In this document: one piece after another, positions 1 to 6,121 of the stretch | Layout of the letters: each line of letters starts with the position of its first letter | Position numbering within the stretch: position 1 is the first letter of the stretch | NCBI GenBank assembly: GCA_030627065.1 | Contig: DAOUSV010000040.1 | Coordinates: 1 to 11,082 of the forward strand | Direction of reading: 5' to 3' | DNA length: 11,082 nt | Source of the DNA: Piscirickettsiaceae bacterium | Lineage (GTDB): Bacteria > Pseudomonadota > Gammaproteobacteria > Nitrosococcales > Methylophagaceae | Made by a program: the position numbers and the translations under genes | Notes under the pieces: generated by a model | The model's database searches: none | What the model saw: the letters and a program-made list of their open reading frames with translations, nothing else | What the model was told of the DNA's origin: nothing

Positions 1-2
1 AT

Positions 3-269
3 CATGGTTTGTTTTATAAAATGAGCCAAGCAGTTCCGGATAAACGACTTATTCCTGCACCAACTGGTGGTAAAAGTGCGACCTGTAAGAGCTGTGCCCA
101 CTGTCCGTGGATGGCGATGAATACCTTGGTGAATTTGTATGAGGCGTTACGAGATAATACGAATAAGGTTGAAGTCGATGAAGCTGTTCGTCAAAAAGCA
201 TTAATACCATTAAATAGAATGATAGATTTTTCTGTGCAGCAGGGGATTTTAACTGCGGGTGATGCTTAA
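3..269 (+). CDS. nadA: Quinolinate synthase NadA, C-terminal part (5' end outside window)
   Basis: NadA is a cytoplasmic [4Fe-4S] enzyme. It condenses iminoaspartate (from NadB) with dihydroxyacetone phosphate to give quinolinate, the pyridine precursor of NAD. Only the last 88 or so residues are in the window. The frame is already open at position 3, so the apparent TTG at position 9 is an internal Leu codon and not a start. The recognisable C-terminal signature is CKSCAHCPWMAMN, a CxxCxxC segment. In the E. coli enzyme the last cysteine of this segment is one of the three cluster ligands; the other two ligands lie upstream of the window. It is preceded by a KRLIPAPTGG-type stretch typical of the family. 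The gene ends with TAA at 267-269 and converges on yacG. Identification is firm; whether the missing part is intact cannot be judged. Confidence 0.95.
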   Translation, partial: HGLFYKMSQAVPDKRLIPAPTGGKSATCKSCAHCPWMAMNTLVNLYEALRDNTNKVEVDEAVRQKALIPLNRMIDFSVQQGILTAGDA

Positions 270-329
270 TAGATATTAGTCAGCATTTATAAGTACTAAA
301 AACCTACAGGTTAAATGATAATGGATATG
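270..329. other. Convergent nadA/yacG intergenic gap with a weak hairpin
   Basis: This 60-bp AT-rich gap separates two convergent genes. It contains one short inverted repeat, AACC-TACA-GGTT, around 301-312. On the minus strand the repeat is followed by a short T run, so it could act as a weak terminator for the yacG transcript. The stem is only four base pairs, and the plus strand has no proper U tract. I would not call it a confident terminator. Confidence 0.3.
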
Positions 330-527
330 TTAATGATAGTCCGAAGGGTTATGTTGGTCGATATCAGTTTCTACCTCAACTGATTCGCCAGCAATTTTAT
401 GACCTTCTGTAGCCCATTCTCCTAGATCAATCAATTTGCAGCGTTCACTGCAAAAAGGTTTCCACTGCTGTTCTTCTTGCCAAGGCACATCTTTACTACA
501 TTCTGGACAGTTTACTTTTGTAACCAT
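330..527 (-). CDS. yacG: DNA gyrase inhibitor YacG, small zinc-ribbon protein
   Basis: YacG is a small zinc protein that binds GyrB and inhibits the supercoiling activity of DNA gyrase. The product is 65 residues, the same length as the E. coli protein. Four cysteines form the zinc site: CPEC (Cys7, Cys10) and CSERC (Cys26, Cys30). They are followed by the family signature KLIDLGEWA and an acidic tail. I chose the ATG at 527, which gives MVTKVNCPEC. A TTG 15 nt further upstream would overlap the zapD end and add five residues with no family support. The start lies two bases after the zapD stop codon with no clear Shine-Dalgarno sequence, so translation is probably coupled to zapD. It is the last gene of the minus-strand run. 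Confidence 0.95.
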   Translation of the reverse strand: MVTKVNCPECSKDVPWQEEQQWKPFCSERCKLIDLGEWATEGHKIAGESVEVETDIDQHNPSDYH

Positions 528-529
528 GA

Positions 530-1300
530 TTACATCGCACAACAGCTTAGAGCGAAGGGTATATCGTCGCCAACTTGTTGAGGGCGTTGATTTATATCAA
601 ACAGCATGAAACGAACAGTAAAACGATGTTTACCACCACTAATTTCAGGATAGTATTTGGCTGATTTAGGCAGTTTTATTCGGATCAATTGGTTGGGATG
701 ACTGCTGTCCAAGCTTTGTTGATAAAAGCCAGCATCTGCTAGGCCTTGCCCGAAGCCCGTTCCACCACGAATGAGTCTAAGCGTGATTTCAATAGCTATT
801 TTTGCTGCGGAGAAGTGCTTAAACCACTCAAGAAGTTGCTCTTTTTGAGATTCAAGCGAGGTATGACGTAACCAAAAATGATAAGCAGGAATATCAAAGT
901 CACAGCTACCGCCAGGAATACTTGAGCGTTGGCGAATGCTATATAACAGATCGTTATCTCTCAGGCTTTGACCTATCGCTGATTTGTTCAGGTGAAGCGT
1001 ATCAAGTGATTGATCAATCTCTGCAAGAAGATTATTAAGTGCCAGCTTATCAACGCCAGGACTATTTTCTAACGCGACTAGGTTGGTAGTAAGCCTTTCT
1101 AATTCTTTAATAATTTCAGACTTGAGTTCACTCCGCTCAAATACTGACATAATATTAAGCAAGCCATCAACTGCATCTTGATTTGTTAATTCAGAATTAC
1201 CGTGCAACGCAACATCAACCCGCTTGAATAAGGATTCAAGCCGAAGGAAAATGCGTATGCGCTCATTGAGCGGTTGTTCATAAATTATAGTGTCTGACAC
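530..1300 (-). CDS. zapD: Cell division protein ZapD (FtsZ-bundling factor)
   Basis: ZapD (YacF, DUF1342) binds the C-terminal tail of FtsZ in the cytoplasm and cross-links protofilaments, stabilising the Z ring. The product is 256 residues, close to the E. coli length of 247. Family features are the N-terminal IIYEQPLNERIRIFLRLE segment (residues 5-22), the long helical first half, and the IPAYHFWL region near 137-144. The C-terminal beta part ends DIPFALSCC, like the E. coli C-terminus. The start is GTG at 1300. It is the only usable start that keeps the conserved N-terminus: the frame stays open upstream but has no ATG, GTG or TTG nearby. No Shine-Dalgarno sequence precedes it. A promoter-like sequence 15 nt upstream suggests its own, very short-leadered transcript in addition to read-through from coaE. 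Confidence 0.95.
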   Translation of the reverse strand: MSDTIIYEQPLNERIRIFLRLESLFKRVDVALHGNSELTNQDAVDGLLNIMSVFERSELKSEIIKELERLTTNLVALENSPGVDKLALNNLLAEIDQSLDTLHLNKSAIGQSLRDNDLLYSIRQRSSIPGGSCDFDIPAYHFWLRHTSLESQKEQLLEWFKHFSAAKIAIEITLRLIRGGTGFGQGLADAGFYQQSLDSSHPNQLIRIKLPKSAKYYPEISGGKHRFTVRFMLFDINQRPQQVGDDIPFALSCCAM

Positions 1301-1315
1301 GGCGGATAAGGGTAC

Positions 1316-1343
1316 GTTATATGAATAAAGAAACCATTGTCCA
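1316..1343 (-). promoter_or_regulatory. Candidate sigma70 promoter for zapD-yacG
   Basis: Read on the minus strand, TGGACA (1343-1338) and TATAAC (1321-1316) are separated by 16 nt. Each hexamer matches five of six consensus positions. They sit in the only sizeable gap (71 nt) of the minus-strand run. A start site about seven bases downstream would fall near 1309 and leave a leader of under ten bases before the zapD GTG. This is prediction by eye only. Confidence 0.4.
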
Positions 1344-1371
1344 TGACTATGCGAATACTGGCAACCTATTG

Positions 1372-1971
1372 CTAAATATTTTTAGCTAAAGCTCTGTATT
1401 TGTTGTGCAATTCGCTAACGAGAGCAGTGAGAGATTTAATAGAGTTAGCGTTAGAAATAACGTCATCTGCAAGGTCTAATTTCTGTTCTCTGCTTGATTG
1501 GCTGGTAATAATAGACTGAGCATCTTGTAATGAAATGTTATCCCGCTGACAAAGGCGTTTAATTTGTTGCTCAAGCTCAATATCGACGACAAGAATACGA
1601 TCAACTAGATCTGACATGTCAGCCTCAAGTAATAATGGTATTGCCAAAATACAGTAGGCAGCATCTAATTGATTACTTTGCTGTATTAGTTGTTGGCGAA
1701 TTTGAGGGTGGAGAATAGCTTCTAATTGCTGTTTAGCGACGCTATTGGAGAAAATAAGCTGGCGCATTTGTTTTCGGTTAAGTGTGCCATTATTTTGCAC
1801 AACCGAGTCACCAAATAACTGCACGATCTCTTTAAAAGCGGTTTGATTAGGTTCAACGATTTTTCTGGCAATAATATCGGCATCAATAATGGGAATATTA
1901 TATTGGGAAAACAGATTGCAAATAGTTGATTTTCCGCTGGCAATACCACCAGTTAATCCTACTTTTAACAT
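1372..1971 (-). CDS. coaE: Dephospho-CoA kinase CoaE
   Basis: CoaE phosphorylates the 3'-hydroxyl of the ribose of dephospho-CoA using ATP, the last step of coenzyme A synthesis, in the cytoplasm. The 199-residue product has the usual family length. The P-loop GGIASGKST is at residues 8-16. The substrate-binding DAD motif is at 30-32 and is followed by IAR. An ILHP segment is near 86-89, IPLLLE at 111-116, a lid arginine in QRDN near 143, and ADDVISN at 168-174; all are typical. The ATG at 1971 lies nine bases after the pilD stop. Linkage pilD-coaE-zapD-yacG is standard in gammaproteobacteria. The stop is TAG at 1374-1372. Confidence 0.97.
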   Translation of the reverse strand: MLKVGLTGGIASGKSTICNLFSQYNIPIIDADIIARKIVEPNQTAFKEIVQLFGDSVVQNNGTLNRKQMRQLIFSNSVAKQQLEAILHPQIRQQLIQQSNQLDAAYCILAIPLLLEADMSDLVDRILVVDIELEQQIKRLCQRDNISLQDAQSIITSQSSREQKLDLADDVISNANSIKSLTALVSELHNKYRALAKNI

Positions 1972-1980
1972 AAGAGAGCG

Positions 1981-2847
1981 TTAACTCATGCCTGTCCAGT
2001 TAAGGTAAGCGGTATTAATTTCATGGCCCCAAATTAAGGCAATCCAACCTGCAGTGGCTAAATAAGGACCGAAAGGGATAGGTATGTCACGTTGATGTTG
2101 GCGGAATACGATTAATGTAATACCGATGACTGCACCAACGAGCGATGACAGTAAAACAATAGAAGGCAGGAGTGACCAGCCAAGCCAAGCACCTAAGGCC
2201 GCGAGCAATTTGAAATCACCATAGCCCATTCCTTCTTTGCCTGTGGCAAGTTTGAACGCATGAAATATCAACCATAAAGATAAATAGCCGGCCATAGCCC
2301 CAACAACACTGGCGTGTAAATCAGTATAGATAGAAAAAAAGCTAAAGAAGATACCTAGCCAAACAAGTGGCAGAGTAATGCTATCGGGTAGTAGCTGATG
2401 ATCAACATCAATAAAAGTTAAAGCAACTAATGACCAAGTAAAGAATAAGCCGCCTAAACATGCCCAAGAAAAACCAAACTTCCAAGCAACTACTGCAGAT
2501 AGAATGCCTGTTAATAGCTCGATGAGTGGGTATCGCTTTGAAATAGGCGTTCTGCATTGCTTACATTTTCCCGCCAACAATAAATAACTGACAACAGGAA
2601 TATTTTCTAATGCAGTGATAGCATGATTGCAGTGAGGGCAACGTGAACGAGGAGTGCTGAGGTTAAAGTTGGTCTCTGTTACTTCTTTATCATTAAGTTC
2701 ATCGCATTGTTGTTGCCAATCATTTTCCATCATGATTGGGAGGCGGTAGATAACGACGTTTAAGAAACTACCAATTAATAAACCTAAAACACCACTTATG
2801 CTAATAAATAAAGGCAGTGAAGATTGAAAAGCTTCAATAATAGTCAT
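1981..2847 (-). CDS. pilD: Prepilin leader peptidase / N-methyltransferase PilD
   Basis: PilD is a polytopic inner-membrane aspartic protease. It removes the positively charged leader of type IV prepilins and type II secretion pseudopilins and methylates the new N-terminal residue. The product is 288 residues, normal for the family. After a first membrane segment (about 14-36, ending GSFLNVVIYRLP), two Cys pairs, CPHC (70-73) and CKQC (95-98), form the cytoplasmic zinc-binding loop of the bifunctional type. The peptidase aspartates are in FIDVDHQLLPD (147/149) and GYGDFK (211). Further hydrophobic segments fill the C-terminal half. I chose the ATG at 2847, giving MTIIEAF, 16 nt after the pilC stop and preceded by a GAAGAG ribosome-binding site. 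An extension to 2922 would overlap pilC by about 20 codons. Confidence 0.96.
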   Translation of the reverse strand: MTIIEAFQSSLPLFISISGVLGLLIGSFLNVVIYRLPIMMENDWQQQCDELNDKEVTETNFNLSTPRSRCPHCNHAITALENIPVVSYLLLAGKCKQCRTPISKRYPLIELLTGILSAVVAWKFGFSWACLGGLFFTWSLVALTFIDVDHQLLPDSITLPLVWLGIFFSFFSIYTDLHASVVGAMAGYLSLWLIFHAFKLATGKEGMGYGDFKLLAALGAWLGWSLLPSIVLLSSLVGAVIGITLIVFRQHQRDIPIPFGPYLATAGWIALIWGHEINTAYLNWTGMS

Positions 2848-2863
2848 AATCTCTTCAGTTTCG

Positions 2864-4099
2864 TTAGACGACAGCGCCAAGTTTGAAAATAGGTAAATAC
2901 ATAGCGATAACCATGGTGCCAATCAAGCCACCAAGAACGACCATGATTAATGGCTCCATTAATGCGGTCATATTATCAACCGCATCATCTACTTCTCGTT
3001 CATAGAAATCAGCTACTTTTTCTAACATAGAATCTAGTGCACCAGATTCTTCACCAATTGCGACCATTTGAGTCACCATATTAGGAAACAAGTCACTGTT
3101 CTTCATCGCAATATTCAGTTGTGTACCAGTTGAAACTTCATCACGCATTTCCATTGTCGCTTCGCTAAATACTATATTACCTGTTGCGCCAGCAACCGAT
3201 ACCATAGCTTCAACCAGAGGAACACCGGCTCTAAACATAGTGGAAAATGTTCTAGCAAAGCGAGCGATAGCACCTTTGTACATCACTTCACCAATAACGG
3301 GGATTTTTAGTAATAGTCGATCGAAGAAGTGTTGTACTTTTCGAGAACGTTTTTTAATAGCTAGCAGCCCCGTAATTGAACCAATGATCGAGCCAAAAAT
3401 TAACCACCACCACTCTTGGAAGACTTCTGATACATGAATAACCATTTTGGTTAGCCCAGGTAGATCCGCACCAAAACCGCTGAATAAAGATTCAAATTGT
3501 GGAATCACAAAAATCATTAAAATAGCAGTAACAACAAAAGCTACTACAAGAATGGATGTTGGGTATACCAGTGCTTTTTTGATTTTTGCTTTTAATGCTT
3601 CTGTTTTTTCTTTGTAAGTGGCGATTTCATGGAGCAGGCTTTCTAAAGTACCTGATTGCTCACCGGCATTCACTAAGTTGACGAATAAGTCATCAAAGTG
3701 AAGTGGAAATTTACCTAAGGATTCGGATAAGCTTGTACCTGATTCTACATCAGCTTTAATGGCCAAAATCATTTCTTGCATACTAGCATTTTCATGGCCT
3801 TCACCAATGATTTGCATTGATTGCATTAGTGGTACGCCAGAAGACATCATGGTTGCTAACATTCGACTAAAGATGGCAATATCACCGGGTTTAATGGCCG
3901 GTTTTCTAGGGGCAAAGAGATCTTTAGGTTTTTTCTTTACTTTTATTGGAGTAATGCCTTGACCTCGAAGATAAGCTCTTACAGCATTGATATTGGCTCC
4001 TGATTGCTCACCTTTGATTCGACGACCTTGTTTATTGGTGCCTTGCCAAAGAAAAACAGGGTCAATTTGTGGTTTCTTATCTTTTTTTGCTTGTGCCAC
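2864..4099 (-). CDS. pilC: Type IV pilus inner-membrane platform protein PilC
   Basis: PilC is the GspF-family platform of the type IVa pilus. It sits in the inner membrane above the PilB (extension) and PilT (retraction) motors and passes their movement to the pilin subunits. The product is 411 residues, as expected. It has a basic N-terminal region with a WQGTNKQGRRIKG segment (18-30), then two GspF repeats at about 74-197 and 277-399. Each repeat begins with a phenylalanine-rich LATMMSSGVPL-like or FSTMFRAGVPL-like helix. Hydrophobic membrane segments are near 178-201, 229-247 and 380-402. The start is GTG at 4099 with a strong AAGGAG six bases upstream. It lies 17 nt after the pilB stop, so pilB-pilC-pilD form one transcription unit. 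Confidence 0.97.
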   Translation of the reverse strand: MAQAKKDKKPQIDPVFLWQGTNKQGRRIKGEQSGANINAVRAYLRGQGITPIKVKKKPKDLFAPRKPAIKPGDIAIFSRMLATMMSSGVPLMQSMQIIGEGHENASMQEMILAIKADVESGTSLSESLGKFPLHFDDLFVNLVNAGEQSGTLESLLHEIATYKEKTEALKAKIKKALVYPTSILVVAFVVTAILMIFVIPQFESLFSGFGADLPGLTKMVIHVSEVFQEWWWLIFGSIIGSITGLLAIKKRSRKVQHFFDRLLLKIPVIGEVMYKGAIARFARTFSTMFRAGVPLVEAMVSVAGATGNIVFSEATMEMRDEVSTGTQLNIAMKNSDLFPNMVTQMVAIGEESGALDSMLEKVADFYEREVDDAVDNMTALMEPLIMVVLGGLIGTMVIAMYLPIFKLGAVV

Positions 4100-4116
4100 G
4101 AGTGACTCCTTATTGA
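4100..4116 (-). promoter_or_regulatory. Strong Shine-Dalgarno site deciding the pilC GTG start
   Basis: On the minus strand the 17-nt pilB-pilC spacer contains AAGGAG (4111-4106) with six bases before the GTG at 4099. It is one of the clearest ribosome-binding sites in the window and supports a GTG start in the absence of any nearby ATG. Confidence 0.7.
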
Positions 4117-5826
4117 TTACTCTGTAATAATTCGACTAAGTTCTTCAAGACTAGTGAGACCTGAAGCTACCTTTTTGAGCCCTGATGCTCTGAGATCTGC
4201 AATGCCTTCTATTTTCGCTTGATCCGCTAATTGAATGGCATTACCACCATCCATAATAATTCGCCCCATTGCATCAGAGACAGGCATTACTTGATAGACA
4301 CCAACACGACCTTTATAGCCTTCAGTACATGAGTCACAGCCAACAGGTTTATAAACTGTAATACCTTCATCTACTTGTGCTTGCGTAAAACCTTCCTTTA
4401 ATAATAGATCTTGCGGAATATCTTCAATTTTACGACAGTTTCCACATAAGCGGCGAGCAAGTCGCTGGGCAATAATGAGCGTTACCGCTGAAGCAATATT
4501 AAAGGGGGGCACCCCCATATTTGCTAAACGAGTCAATGTTTGTGGCGCATCATTAGTATGCAGCGTTGATAGAACCATATGACCTGTTTGTGCGGCTTTA
4601 ATGGCAATTTCTGCTGTTTCTAAATCACGGATCTCACCGACCATGATGATATCGGGATCTTGTCGTAAAAAGGCTTTTAGTGCCGCGGAAAATGTAAGCC
4701 CAATTTCCGGGTGTACATTAACTTGGTTAATACCTGACAATGTAATTTCTACAGGGTCTTCTGCGGTTGAGATATTACGACCATCGGTATTAAGAATGTT
4801 TAAAGCAGTATAAAGGGATACTGTCTTACCGCTACCTGTTGGGCCTGTTACTAAGATCATGCCGTAAGGCTGATGCATCACCTCTAAGAATAGTTCTTTT
4901 TGGTCAGCTTCATAACCCAAAGCATCAATGCCTAACTGAGCACTGGTTGGATCTAAAATACGTAAAACGATTTTTTCACCAAATAGGGTCGGGCAGGTGT
5001 TAACACGAAAATCGATGGCCTTTGTTTTAGATAATTTAAGGCGCATGCGTCCATCTTGTGGCACTCGACGTTCTGCAATGTTCAGACGAGAAAGCACTTT
5101 TAATCGGGCTGCAATTCGGCCTCCAAGTGAAACTGGCGCCGTCTTAGATTCATGTAAAATACCATCGATACGGGTGCGAACACGATATTTCTTTTCGTAA
5201 GGTTCAAAGTGAATATCAGATGCACCGGCTTTAATAGCTGTGGTTAAAATGCCATTAATAAAACGAACAACAGGCGTGTCGTCAACTTTAGTATCATTAG
5301 CATCTTCTAAAGGGGTTTCATCTGACCCGAGATCTAAATCATCTAATTCAGCATCACCAAAATCATCAATTGTTTCTTCCGATTTATCTAATGCGCGCTC
5401 AATCGCTGTAGATAATTTTTGCTCTTCAGCAAGAACAGCGAAGGTGTTTAAACCGGTATTGAATTGAAATTCATCAAGGGCTTGCAGATTAGTTGGGTCG
5501 GAAACGGCAACATAAAGTCGTTTTCCTCGTTTATAAAGGGGCAGGGCATTATGTTTTCGAATTAATTTTTCTTCAATAAGATCTGTTGCTGCCAATTCCA
5601 TATCCATGGCATCGATATCAAATAAAGGAACGCCAAACTCTTGAGAGGCAACGTAGGCAATATCTTTACTTGATAGGATTTTGTTATTAACAAGGTGGGT
5701 AACAAAAGTAAGATTGGCTTCTTTTGCGGCTTGTTGAGCAGCATGAGCATCTTGTTCGGAGAGTAAATTATCGCTCACGAGACGACGAGCCAGTCCGCTT
5801 AGTCTGATTGTAGCCGAATCTACCAT
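4117..5826 (-). CDS. pilB: Type IV pilus extension ATPase PilB
   Basis: PilB is the hexameric cytoplasmic GspE/PilB-family ATPase that drives pilin polymerisation through PilC. The product is 569 residues (Pseudomonas PilB is 566). An N-terminal GspE-N/MshEN-like domain covers about 1-145. It is followed by a strongly acidic linker (about 148-183) and the N2 and RecA-like ATPase domains. Visible motifs are Walker A GPTGSGKT (328-335), the atypical Walker B with catalytic glutamate in DIIMVGEIRD (392-401, Glu398), and a His box HMVLSTLHTN (416-425). A zinc-binding tetracysteine CGNC (461-464) and CDSC (497-500) follows. The ATG at 5826 has its nearest AAGGA about 13 nt away, a longer spacing than usual, but no better start exists. 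It is the first gene of the minus-strand run. No pilA is adjacent. Confidence 0.97.
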   Translation of the reverse strand: MVDSATIRLSGLARRLVSDNLLSEQDAHAAQQAAKEANLTFVTHLVNNKILSSKDIAYVASQEFGVPLFDIDAMDMELAATDLIEEKLIRKHNALPLYKRGKRLYVAVSDPTNLQALDEFQFNTGLNTFAVLAEEQKLSTAIERALDKSEETIDDFGDAELDDLDLGSDETPLEDANDTKVDDTPVVRFINGILTTAIKAGASDIHFEPYEKKYRVRTRIDGILHESKTAPVSLGGRIAARLKVLSRLNIAERRVPQDGRMRLKLSKTKAIDFRVNTCPTLFGEKIVLRILDPTSAQLGIDALGYEADQKELFLEVMHQPYGMILVTGPTGSGKTVSLYTALNILNTDGRNISTAEDPVEITLSGINQVNVHPEIGLTFSAALKAFLRQDPDIIMVGEIRDLETAEIAIKAAQTGHMVLSTLHTNDAPQTLTRLANMGVPPFNIASAVTLIIAQRLARRLCGNCRKIEDIPQDLLLKEGFTQAQVDEGITVYKPVGCDSCTEGYKGRVGVYQVMPVSDAMGRIIMDGGNAIQLADQAKIEGIADLRASGLKKVASGLTSLEELSRIITE

Positions 5827-5986
5827 TACTGAATACGCATCCTTATTTAAATTCCTTAATACTCGATGGTATAGACTATATTATTTAAGTTAAAAGATAA
5901 ATTTTAGTTTCTTTGTTTATGACGAATGTCGCGGTTGAGTCGTTTGGGTATATACTGCACAGCAATAAATTTGTGAGGAAGTTGGA
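5827..5986. promoter_or_regulatory. Divergent intergenic region between pilB and lptM-lysA
   Basis: This 160-bp AT-rich stretch must carry the promoters of both the pilus run (leftward) and the lysine run (rightward). It includes a short palindrome TATAGACTATA (5870-5880) that could be an operator or chance. On the plus strand TATACT (5951-5956) matches a sigma70 -10 box at five of six positions, within the palindrome GTATATAC (5948-5955), but no good -35 lies at 16-18 nt. TTGAGT at 5935 is too close. Leftward, TATAGT and TATACC in the 5860s-5870s are -10-like, again without a convincing -35. I see no sigma54 (RpoN) site and no lysine riboswitch; the space is too small for one. Confidence 0.45.
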
Positions 5987-6115
5987 ATGCAAAAAATGAA
6001 GTTCTGGAAGCGAATAGCAATTGTCTGTTGTGCGATGTCGATGCTTGTTGCATGTGGCCAAAAAGGTGATTTGTATTTACCTGAAGGTAAATCAATAATA
6101 AGCTGGATGAGTTAA
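5987..6115 (+). CDS. lptM: LptM-like small lipoprotein (YifL family)
   Basis: This 42-residue lipoprotein gene is easily missed. The N-terminus has the layout of a type II signal peptide: a basic segment (MKFWKR), a hydrophobic core, and the lipobox LVAC with Cys23. The following CGQKGDLYLP matches the CGLKGPLYFP start of E. coli LptM (YifL). LptM is an outer-membrane lipoprotein that binds the LptD-LptE LPS translocon and promotes correct LptD disulfide formation. A GAGGA Shine-Dalgarno seven bases upstream fixes the ATG at 5987; an internal ATG at residue 4 is a less likely alternative. The stop lies six bases before lysA, and lptM directly upstream of lysA-dapF is the usual gammaproteobacterial order. 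The mature part is short (20 residues), lacking the long hydrophilic tail of the E. coli protein. Confidence 0.88.
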   Translation: MQKMKFWKRIAIVCCAMSMLVACGQKGDLYLPEGKSIISWMS

Positions 6116-6121
6116 TAGATA

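Noticed and set aside
2848..2922. Upstream in-frame extension of pilD by 25 codons
   Set aside because: It would overlap the conserved C-terminus of pilC. The ATG at 2847 has a ribosome-binding site and gives the usual PilD N-terminus.
5826..5840. Four-codon ORF (MRIQ) on the minus strand whose stop overlaps the pilB ATG, like a leader peptide
   Set aside because: The AAGG sequence touches its ATG directly, leaving no spacing for ribosome binding. The same AAGGA more plausibly serves pilB at long spacing. Four codons can arise by chance.
5827..5986. Lysine riboswitch or sigma54 promoter upstream of lysA or pilB
   Set aside because: The region is about the size of an L-box alone but shows no conserved multi-helix core. 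No GG-N10-GC type -24/-12 element was found.
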